Made by a program: the position numbers and the translations under genes
The notes under the pieces: model-generated
What the model was told of the DNA's origin: nothing
Seen by the model: the letters and a program-made list of their open reading frames with translations, nothing else
The model's database searches: none
NCBI GenBank assembly: GCA_035575095.1
Contig: DATLYF010000100.1
Location: 1-6,555 of the forward strand
Length of the DNA: 6,555 nucleotides
Direction of reading: 5' to 3'
DNA from: DATLYF01 sp035575095
GTDB taxonomy: Bacteria > Pseudomonadota > Gammaproteobacteria > Competibacterales > Competibacteraceae
Part shown: positions 1 to 5,662 of the stretch, in pieces
How the letters are laid out: the number at the start of each line of letters is the position of its first letter
Position numbering within the stretch: position 1 is the stretch's first letter

Positions 1-1278
1 CGCCGTGGCGGCGCTGCCGCTGTCGCTGCCGCGCACGGTCTGACCCTGGCGCAGTTCCTCCAACTGCTTCTGGTAGCTCTGCACCGAGCTCTCCAGGGCG
101 GCGAGCTGTTCGCGGGCCTTGGCCAGTTCGCTGTCGCGAGCGCTCAGTTGCTGGCGCAGGCGCTCGGCTTCGGCGCTCTGCTGGCTGCCGGCGGCGCGGA
201 CCTGCTGTTCGAACTGGGCCTGCACCTGTTGCTGCGCCTTGCGCTGCTCATCGAGCTCGCGACGGCTGGCCTCGAGCTGCGCCAGGGCCTGGACCAGCGC
301 CTTCTGCAGGGTGTCGATCTGGCCCTGCAGGGCGGTCCTTTCCTGGCTGTCGGCAGGGGCAGCCTGGCGCGCGGCCTGCAGCTTGCCGAGCAGCTCCTGC
401 TGCCGCTCGGTCTCCTGGCGCAGGCGTATCATCTCCTGCTGCTGCTGGCTGAGCAGCTTCTGTTGCTCGGCCAGGCGGCGCTCCAGTTCGCGGTTGGCGC
501 CGCTGGCCGGGGGCGGGGAGGGCGCCGGCGCGGGGCGCTGCATCTCGCGGCGGCTGCGCTCCAGCTCCTGCTGGGCAGCCTCCAGGCGCTTGCGGCTGGC
601 GTCCAGCTGGCGCTGAGTGTCCTGCAACTGCTTGCGCAGCGCGGCGGCCTCCTGTCGGCTCAAGGTGGCCTGGCGGTTGGCGGCCTGGCGTTCCGCCTCC
701 AGTTGCTGGAGGGACGCGGTGAAGGCGAGCTGGTCGCCGCCCAGACCCGAGGCGCGCCGATACCAGTTGAGCGCCTGCACCCGGTCGCGCGGTACGCCCA
801 GACCCTGCTCGTAGAGAGCACCGAGGTTGGTCTGGGCGCGGGCATTGCCCTGCTCGGCGGCCTTGCGGTACCACAGCGCCGCCTGAGCATAGTCGGGGGG
901 CACACCCAGACCCTTTTCGTAGATCTCGCCGACATAGGTCTGGGCCGCTGCATCGCCCTGCTCGGCCAGCGGCAGCCACACCTGCAACGCGGTGGCGTAG
1001 TTGGCGCGATCGTAGGCGATGTACTCGCCGCCGCGGATCTCGCAGTCGCTGGCGGTGGTCTTGACCGCGCGGCGGGCGCTCAGATAGGTCACCGAACGGC
1101 CGAGTTTGCGGATCTGACCGGGCAGCAGGCAGTCGACCACCAGGAACTGATCGGCGGAGCCGGCGGCCGCGGCGGTCGCGGCAGGGAGAGGAAAGGGGGC
1201 GCACGCCAGCACCGCCGCCGTGACGAGCACACAGCAGGCGGCCCTGACGATCCAGCGGAAGCGGCCCTGCGCAGGCAT
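1..1278 (-). CDS. Exported Sel1-repeat / coiled-coil protein (N-terminal part; possibly a caspase-family protein)
   Basis: Partial gene: 426 codons are open from the ATG at 1278 to the window edge, so the C-terminus is missing. The start has AGGGG eight bases upstream. Residues 1-40 are an export signal (basic RFRWIVR, then a hydrophobic stretch). VLAC at 23-26 fits a lipobox, but an Ala-rich type I cleavage site near 35-40 is also possible. Residues 43-90 form a small domain with two Cys (C50, C79). Residues 92-180 are two clear Sel1 repeats (AAAQTYVGEIYEKGLGV and ARAQTNLGALYEQGLGV, each followed by a WYR helix), alpha-solenoid units that bind partner proteins. From about 185 to 420 the chain is Gln/Glu/Arg/Leu-rich coiled coil, broken by a Pro-rich hinge at 249-258. 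From memory, proteins with this N-terminus often end in a caspase-like (peptidase C14) domain; that would lie outside the window and is unverified. Divergent from the hydrolase gene. The domain call is firm, the function unknown. Confidence 0.85.
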   Translation of the reverse strand, partial: MPAQGRFRWIVRAACCVLVTAAVLACAPFPLPAATAAAAGSADQFLVVDCLLPGQIRKLGRSVTYLSARRAVKTTASDCEIRGGEYIAYDRANYATALQVWLPLAEQGDAAAQTYVGEIYEKGLGVPPDYAQAALWYRKAAEQGNARAQTNLGALYEQGLGVPRDRVQALNWYRRASGLGGDQLAFTASLQQLEAERQAANRQATLSRQEAAALRKQLQDTQRQLDASRKRLEAAQQELERSRREMQRPAPAPSPPPASGANRELERRLAEQQKLLSQQQQEMIRLRQETERQQELLGKLQAARQAAPADSQERTALQGQIDTLQKALVQALAQLEASRRELDEQRKAQQQVQAQFEQQVRAAGSQQSAEAERLRQQLSARDSELAKAREQLAALESSVQSYQKQLEELRQGQTVRGSDSGSAATA

Positions 1279-1291
1279 GGGCGATGCCCCT

Positions 1292-1308
1292 GCGGCGGTA
1301 TACGCCGC
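1292..1308. repeat. 6-bp perfect inverted repeat (hairpin) in the divergent leader
   Basis: GCGGCG (1292-1297) and CGCCGC (1303-1308) are perfect complements around a 5-base GTATA loop. The hairpin would lie in the 5' leader of the minus-strand Sel1 gene, 13 bases before its ATG and immediately upstream of its AGGGG ribosome-binding site. It could affect translation, act as an operator, or be chance in GC-rich DNA. On the plus strand it is followed by only three T, so it is not a convincing terminator. Confidence 0.4.
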
Positions 1309-1336
1309 TTTGCATTACCTAGACTCTATTTAGCAG
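1309..1336. promoter_or_regulatory. AT-rich patch between divergent genes, probable promoter region
   Basis: The 85-base gap between the divergent Sel1 and hydrolase genes must hold promoters for both unless they are read from elsewhere. Its only AT-rich stretch is here. On the minus strand TTGCCC (1350-1345) and TAAATA (1328-1323 region) are about 16 bases apart, a poor match to a sigma-70 pair (4/6 and 3/6). No good pair was found for the plus strand. The exact sites are not established. Confidence 0.25.
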
Positions 1337-1363
1337 ACCAGGCCGGGGGGGCAAGCCGGCGTC

Positions 1364-2218
1364 ATGATGGGAATGGACCGACGATGGACAGGCGCCGCCG
1401 TGGGGCTGGCGCTGCTCGCCGCCTGCGCCGATCCGGCGCAGCGCATCGATGATCTGGCCGCGCGTCACGGTCTGCAGCGCCAGGAGGTGAGGGGGGCCGG
1501 CTTCACCCACGTGCTCTACCGCAACACCGGCGTCGGCCACGGCGGTCCGCTGCACGTCTATCTGGAGGGAGACGGTACGCCCTGGCTGCGCGAGGTCCTG
1601 CCCGCCGCCGATCCCACCCCGCGCCAGCCGCTGGCGCTGCGGCTGATGCTGCAGGACCGCGGTCCTGCCCTGTATCTCGCGCGTCCCTGCTACCACGGCC
1701 ACGCCGCCGATCCCGGCTGTAGCCCGCTGCTCTGGACCGAGCGCCGCTATGCCCCGGAGGTGGTGGCGAGCATGGTCGCAGCGTTGCAGCACGCGCTGAC
1801 GCGAGAGCGGCACGACGGCCTGGTATTCGTGGGCTACAGCGGCGGCGCGGTGCTGGCGCTGCTGCTGGCGGAGCGCTTCCCGCAGACGCGGGGCGTGCTC
1901 ACCGTGGCCGGCAATCTCGACATCGCCCGCTGGGCCGCGCTGCATGGCTACAGCCCGCTGCACGCCTCGTTGAATCCGGCCGACCGGCCAGCGCTGCCAC
2001 CCGGCATCGTGCAACTGCACTATGCCGGCGGCCGTGACCGCAATGCACCGGCCGCTGTATCACTGCCCGTTGTATCAAGGCAACGGAATGCTAGGTTTAT
2101 CCAAATGGAGACGTTCGATCACGCTTGCTGCTGGCAGGACATCTGGCCCGGAATCCTCGAGCAACTGCGCACTGCCCTGGCGGCAGGGCGCGCCGCCGGG
2201 CCGGATGCCATGCCCTGA
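1364..2218 (+). CDS. Alpha/beta-hydrolase-fold lipoprotein (predicted esterase/lipase-like)
   Basis: A 284-aa predicted serine hydrolase; substrate unknown. The N-terminus is a short lipoprotein signal: Arg-Arg, a hydrophobic run, then the lipobox LAAC with the acylated Cys at 21. Asp at 23 (+2) would, by the E. coli rule, favour retention at the inner membrane. YLEGDGTPW (66-74) probably shapes the oxyanion region. The nucleophile elbow GYSGG puts the catalytic Ser at 159, the likely acid is D225 (GGRDRN), and the His is 253 in FDHACCW, so the triad is complete. Cys pairs at 109/119 and 255/256 could form disulfides outside the cytoplasm. Three in-frame ATGs (1364, 1367, 1373) compete; the G7 run at 1345-1351 is rather far from the first and no strong Shine-Dalgarno is seen, so the exact start is uncertain. 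All three keep the signal peptide. The autotransporter follows after 69 bases on the same strand, possibly as an operon. Confidence 0.88.
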   Translation: MMGMDRRWTGAAVGLALLAACADPAQRIDDLAARHGLQRQEVRGAGFTHVLYRNTGVGHGGPLHVYLEGDGTPWLREVLPAADPTPRQPLALRLMLQDRGPALYLARPCYHGHAADPGCSPLLWTERRYAPEVVASMVAALQHALTRERHDGLVFVGYSGGAVLALLLAERFPQTRGVLTVAGNLDIARWAALHGYSPLHASLNPADRPALPPGIVQLHYAGGRDRNAPAAVSLPVVSRQRNARFIQMETFDHACCWQDIWPGILEQLRTALAAGRAAGPDAMP

Positions 2219-2221
2219 AGA

Positions 2222-2233
2222 CCGGTGCACCGG
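2222..2233. repeat. Perfect 12-bp palindrome between hydrolase and autotransporter genes
   Basis: CCGGTGCACCGG reads the same on both strands and starts four bases after the hydrolase stop codon. As RNA it gives only a 4-bp stem with a 4-base loop and has no T-run, so it is a poor terminator. As DNA it has the symmetry of a dimeric regulator site, but no known operator is recognised. Confidence 0.4.
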
Positions 2234-2274
2234 GATACAGCAGCCAACCATTGGGTCATGACGCAGCAGATATC

Positions 2275-2287
2275 AAGGGGGGATGTC
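2275..2287 (+). promoter_or_regulatory. Ribosome-binding site that sets the autotransporter start
   Basis: AAGGGGGG (2275-2282) lies five bases before the ATG at 2288, ideal Shine-Dalgarno spacing. The open frame extends back to a GTG at 2225, but that codon lies inside the 12-bp palindrome, has no ribosome-binding sequence and would add 21 residues to an already long N-terminus. The start at 2288 is preferred. Confidence 0.65.
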
Positions 2288-4171
2288 ATGCACGAAAAGC
2301 GCAGCAAGCAGTGCTCACGAGCGGCCGCGGACAGCCGTGGAGCGGGGATAGGGAGATGTCGTGCGGCCGGCCGCTGGCGGCCGGTGGCCTTGCTGGGGGT
2401 GCTGGGGCTGGCGGCTCCGGCGGCCTGGGCCAACGTCAACATCGCCATCACCCAGCTCGATCCCGGCAGCCGGGTCGGCGAGGGCGGGACGGTGACGGTC
2501 ACCGTCACCGTCAGCGAGGACGGCACGCAGCCGGTGGTGTTCGGCCAGGCGTCCTCGGTGAGCCTGGCGTTCACCATCGCCAACGGCAGCGGCGACAGCG
2601 CCACCCTGGGCGTCGATTACAGTGGACTGCCGCGCCGCGAGAGCCTGTCCCTGCCTGGTGATGCGCAACTGCCGCTCACCTTCACCTACCAACTGCCCAT
2701 CGCCCAGGACAGCACGGTCGAGGGCGACGAGTTCTTCACCGTCAACATCGTCCAGGCCAGCGGCGCGGCGCTGAGCGACTCCGTGCCTCTCGCCTTCACG
2801 CCCACGGTGGGCGGGCCGGCGACCGTCACCATCGCCGACGACGACCAGGCGCCGGCACCGCCACCGGGCCAGGATCCGTCCCAGGCTCTGCTGGCCCTGG
2901 CCGCCACCCCGCCGCAGCGGGAACTGGCCCGCGTCATCGGCATCGTCTGTCCGCAGGGCATCGCCTCCGCCGACCTGCAGCGCGACTGCAACCAATTGCT
3001 GGCCGGAGCGGTATCCCCGGATTCCACCATCGTCGTCCAGAGCGCCAACGCCCTGGCCCAGCTCACCCCCGACCAGGCCGGCACCCCGAGCAACGCCGCC
3101 CAGAGCACGGTCAACGTGCAGGCGCGCAACGTCGGCGCTCGCCTGGCGGCGCTGCGCCACGGCGCCAGCGGCGTGCAGCTCGGCCTGCTCGGACTGAATC
3201 CCGGCCGACTGGCGGCAGCGGAGCGCGACGAGCTGCCCGGCACCCTGGGCTTGGGGCGCGGCGGCGGGGCCAGCGCCGACGGCGGCGGGCTCGATTTCGG
3301 CAGGCTCGGGGTATTCGTCAACGGCACCTTTGACTTCGGCGACAAGGACGCCACCGCCAACGAGGAAGGCTTCGAAACCGAGACCCGCGGCGTCACCGCC
3401 GGCGTCGACTACCGCTTCAGCGACAATCTGGTGCTGGGCGCAGCGCTCGGCTATCTGGCCACCGACACCGATCTGGACGATAACGGCGGCAACCTGGACA
3501 GCGACGGCTACAGCCTCAGCCTGTACGGCACCTGGTATCAGTCGGAGCGTTTCTACCTGGAGGGCAGCCTTACTTACGGTCGCAACGACTACGACCAGAG
3601 CCGCAACATCCGCTACACCCTGGGTAGCACCATCGTCGAGCAGGCTGCCTTTGCCGATTTCGACGGCGAGCAGTGGGACGTGATGCTGGGCGGTGGCTAC
3701 GAGTTCCACCAGGGCGGCTGGACCTTCGGCCCGGTCGGCAGGCTGGAATACATCAAGATCGATGTCGACGGCTATAGCGAGCAGATGTCGAGTCCCTCCG
3801 CGGCAGGTTCCGGCTGGGCGGTGCAGATCGACGACCAGACCCTCAAGTCATTCACCCTCAGCCTGGGCGGCCAGGTCTCCTATGCCATGAGCCAGTCCTG
3901 GGGCGTGCTGGTGCCCCAGGCCAACGCGCAGTGGGTGCATGAGTTCGAGGACGATTCCCGCTTCATCACCGGGCGCCTGATCGGTGATCCCAGCGGGCAG
4001 AGCTTCAACCTGCCCACCGACAGCGTCGACCGCAACTACTTCACCGTCGGCATCGGCGCCAGCGCCGTCTTCCCTCAGGGAGCCTCCGCCTACCTGTTCT
4101 ACCAGAAGGTGCTGGGCTATGAGGATTTCGATCTGGACAGCGTCAACCTGGGGGTGCGCTGGGAGTTCTGA
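2288..4171 (+). CDS. Autotransporter-domain outer-membrane protein with an N-terminal Calx-beta domain
   Basis: A 627-aa exported protein. Residues 1-48 are a long signal peptide: about 30 polar/basic residues, a hydrophobic core at 33-46, cleavage after AWA (48). Residues 50-186 look like one Calx-beta domain: alternating TVTVTVTVSEDG strands, the VDY strand, VEGDEFFTV and a closing TVTIADDD, the usual acidic calcium-binding features. A Pro-rich linker (187-198) leads to a region with two Cys thirteen apart (C221, C234) and a helix (about 270-300, ending RLAALR) that probably sits in the pore. Residues 339-627 are alternating amphipathic strands ending VNLGVRWEF, the C-terminal aromatic signature of outer-membrane barrels, and of the usual autotransporter barrel size (roughly 280 aa). 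The passenger is very short and has no visible enzyme or long beta-helix, so the role may be adhesion or surface display (inference). The gene meets the kinase gene stop to stop. Confidence 0.9.
   Translation: MHEKRSKQCSRAAADSRGAGIGRCRAAGRWRPVALLGVLGLAAPAAWANVNIAITQLDPGSRVGEGGTVTVTVTVSEDGTQPVVFGQASSVSLAFTIANGSGDSATLGVDYSGLPRRESLSLPGDAQLPLTFTYQLPIAQDSTVEGDEFFTVNIVQASGAALSDSVPLAFTPTVGGPATVTIADDDQAPAPPPGQDPSQALLALAATPPQRELARVIGIVCPQGIASADLQRDCNQLLAGAVSPDSTIVVQSANALAQLTPDQAGTPSNAAQSTVNVQARNVGARLAALRHGASGVQLGLLGLNPGRLAAAERDELPGTLGLGRGGGASADGGGLDFGRLGVFVNGTFDFGDKDATANEEGFETETRGVTAGVDYRFSDNLVLGAALGYLATDTDLDDNGGNLDSDGYSLSLYGTWYQSERFYLEGSLTYGRNDYDQSRNIRYTLGSTIVEQAAFADFDGEQWDVMLGGGYEFHQGGWTFGPVGRLEYIKIDVDGYSEQMSSPSAAGSGWAVQIDDQTLKSFTLSLGGQVSYAMSQSWGVLVPQANAQWVHEFEDDSRFITGRLIGDPSGQSFNLPTDSVDRNYFTVGIGASAVFPQGASAYLFYQKVLGYEDFDLDSVNLGVRWEF
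2488..2512. repeat. 12-bp inverted repeat inside the Calx-beta coding region
   Basis: GACGGTGACGGT (2488-2499) and ACCGTCACCGTC (2501-2512) are exact reverse complements separated by one base. They encode the TVTVTVTV strand of the Calx-beta domain. Alternating Thr/Val codons (ACG GTG and ACC GTC) make such symmetry likely, so coding constraint is the simplest cause. The mRNA could still form a strong hairpin here. Confidence 0.45.
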
Positions 4172-5473
4172 TCACTGCCCGGCGCGCTGCCGCAGCTGCC
4201 GCTCCAGGGCGCGCAGGCCGGGGTGATCCGGCACGGCGCTGAGGCCGGCCGCGACGTACTGCAGGCCGGCAGCGGTGTCGTTGCCGGCCAGGCTCTCCTG
4301 CGCCCTGGCTTCCAGGGCGTCGGCGATGGCCTGCAGGCCCTGGCGGGCGGCGGCGTTGCCCGGATCGAGCTCCAGCACCCGGCGGTAGGTCTCGGCGGCG
4401 TTGCTGCCCGGCGGCTCGGTGTAGCGCTCCAGCTCGAAATGAGCCTGGGCCACCTGCAGCAGGCTGTCCACCTGGGCCTGGAGCTGCGGATCGAGCACCA
4501 CCGGCGGCGGGGGCGGCGGCTCGCCGCCGCGGCGCAGCAGCCAGTAGGCAGCGCCCCCGGCGAACGGCAGCAGCAGCACGGGCAGCAGCCACCAGCGCCA
4601 CCGCGCCCGAGTGGGGACCGGGCCGGGCATGATGCGCGTGGTCGGCTCCTCTTCCTTGGCCGGGGTGGGCCGGGGCAGGCTCCGCAAGGCTTTCAGTAGT
4701 TCCTCGGCGCTGCCGTAGCGCGCGGCCGGCTCCTTGGCTAGCAGGCGCTCGAGCAACGGCTGCCAGGTCGCCAGATGCGGGGGCAGTTGCGGCAGTGGGC
4801 TGTTGACGTGCATCAGAGCGGTGGCGAAGGAGTCGGCGGCCTGATAGGGCTTAGACCCGGTGAGCATCTCGTAGAGCACTATCCCCAAGCTGTAGAGATC
4901 GCTGCGCGCATCCACCGGCTTGCCCAGGGCCTGCTCCGGGCTCATGTAGTTGGGCGTGCCCACGGTCCAGCCGGTGCCGGTCATCTGTGTGCCATCGTCC
5001 AGGGCCTTGGCGATGCCGAAGTCGGACAGCACCGCGCTGCCATCCTCGCGGAACAGGATGTTGGCCGGCTTGACGTCGCGGTGCACGAAGTGGCGGCGGT
5101 GGGCATAGCCCAGGGCGGTGGCGATCTGGGTGAGAACGGCGAGCGCCTCGTGCACCGCAAGCCCCTGGCGGATGCGCTCCTTGAGCGTGCCGCCGGCCAG
5201 GTACTCCATGGCCATGTAGTAATGGGAGCCGGCGGCGCCGATGTCGTAGATGGTGACGATGTGGGGATGGCTGAGCTGGGCGATGATACGGCCCTCCTTG
5301 AGGAAGCGCTCGCAGAAGGTCGGATCGGCTACCAGCGAGGCGGCCATGATCTTCAGCGCCACCGGCCGCTCCAAGGACTGCTGGATGGCCAGGTAGACCG
5401 TGGCCATGGCCCCGCTGCCGAGTTGCCGCTCGATGCGATAGCCGGGAATCTGCGGCATCGCTGCCGTCGCCAT
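4172..5473 (-). CDS. Transmembrane Hanks-type serine/threonine protein kinase with periplasmic TPR-like tail
   Basis: A 433-aa kinase that phosphorylates Ser/Thr on unknown protein targets. All the main catalytic motifs are visible: Gly loop LGSGAMATVY (18-27), ATP-binding K41 in VALK, helix-C E60, catalytic loop HRDVKPAN (131-138; D133, N138), DFG (151-153), activation segment with Thr/Ser (165-173), SPE (178-180) and DLYSLGIVLYEMLTG (192-206). It should be active. A juxtamembrane linker with PTPAKEEEPTTR precedes a single transmembrane helix (about 294-313), which puts the kinase in the cytoplasm. A Pro run (319-324) then leads to a roughly 105-residue helical, TPR-like domain (AETYRRVLELDPGNAAAR) in the periplasm, a possible sensor. 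There are no PASTA repeats. The start at 5473 puts the domain at residue 11, and a six-G run lies three bases upstream. The frame stays open far upstream, but that stretch is antisense to metK and is not kinase. Divergent from metK. Confidence 0.92.
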   Translation of the reverse strand: MATAAMPQIPGYRIERQLGSGAMATVYLAIQQSLERPVALKIMAASLVADPTFCERFLKEGRIIAQLSHPHIVTIYDIGAAGSHYYMAMEYLAGGTLKERIRQGLAVHEALAVLTQIATALGYAHRRHFVHRDVKPANILFREDGSAVLSDFGIAKALDDGTQMTGTGWTVGTPNYMSPEQALGKPVDARSDLYSLGIVLYEMLTGSKPYQAADSFATALMHVNSPLPQLPPHLATWQPLLERLLAKEPAARYGSAEELLKALRSLPRPTPAKEEEPTTRIMPGPVPTRARWRWWLLPVLLLPFAGGAAYWLLRRGGEPPPPPPVVLDPQLQAQVDSLLQVAQAHFELERYTEPPGSNAAETYRRVLELDPGNAAARQGLQAIADALEARAQESLAGNDTAAGLQYVAAGLSAVPDHPGLRALERQLRQRAGQ

Positions 5474-5662
5474 ACGCCCCCCGCGCTGCACGCCGTCCTT
5501 GGCAATAATTGTGGGCGATGGCGACGAAGGCAGCCATCCCGCCGGCACGTGTAGCCCGGGCAGCGAATCTGGCCAAGGTCCCGCCCCTGCGCTAATCTGG
5601 GAATTATCCGGTCCGGGCGGTCGCTGAGTCTGCCGAACTAACTTGCGAGCGACCTGAAAGTC
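5474..5662. other. Divergent intergenic region between kinase and metK, candidate promoters only
   Basis: About 190 bases without a gene. It should hold promoters for both genes. AT-rich islands lie at 5503-5510 and 5593-5608. On the plus strand TGGCCA (5570-5575) and TAATCT (5593-5598) are 17 bases apart (4/6 and 3/6 matches), a weak metK promoter candidate. On the minus strand GATAAT (5608-5603) is a good -10 but has only CAGACT (3/6), 18 bases away, as a -35; it would give the kinase a leader of about 120 bases. No known SAM or SAH riboswitch class was recognised by eye. Confidence 0.3.
5619..5654 (+). promoter_or_regulatory. 7-bp stem-loop just upstream of metK, possible H-type pseudoknot
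   Basis: GGTCGCT (5619-5625) pairs perfectly with AGCGACC (5648-5654) around a 22-base loop. The last four loop bases, TGCG (5644-5647), could also pair with CGCA (5667-5670), giving an H-type pseudoknot whose two stems stack directly and whose second stem covers the A of the ATG at 5670. This could control metK translation. The stem is clear; the 4-bp second helix could be chance. Confidence 0.35.

Noticed and set aside
421..480. Repetitive CTG/CAG-rich stretch as a microsatellite or CRISPR-like repeat
   Set aside because: It is the Gln/Leu codon pattern of the coiled coil (poly-Gln), without regular repeat-spacer structure.
248..1315. Minus-strand 355-codon open frame in the Sel1 region with an earlier ATG (1315)
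   Set aside because: Its translation is Arg/Pro/Gly-rich with no motif. The neighbouring frame starting at 1278 has the signal peptide, Sel1 repeats and coiled coil.
148..1452. Plus-strand 434-codon open frame opposite the Sel1 gene
   Set aside because: It is low-complexity Leu/Ala/Gly-rich sequence complementary to the coiled coil, and it runs into the hydrolase signal peptide in another frame. The minus-strand frame has recognisable Sel1 repeats.
2225..2287. GTG at 2225 as the autotransporter start
   Set aside because: No ribosome-binding sequence, and it lies inside a palindrome. The ATG at 2288 has a well-spaced G-rich site.
2315..3709. Minus-strand 464-codon open frame opposite the autotransporter
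   Set aside because: Composition-driven shadow frame with no domain. The plus strand has a signal peptide, Calx-beta motifs and barrel strands.
4172..4250. Terminator between the convergent autotransporter and kinase genes
   Set aside because: There is no intergenic space, and the GC-rich partial repeats near 4178-4220 lack a T-run.
5580..5662. Known SAM or SAH riboswitch upstream of metK
   Set aside because: The conserved cores I know of for SAH, SAM-I, SAM-II and SAM/SAH aptamers were not found by eye. Only a generic stem and a possible pseudoknot remain, reported as such.
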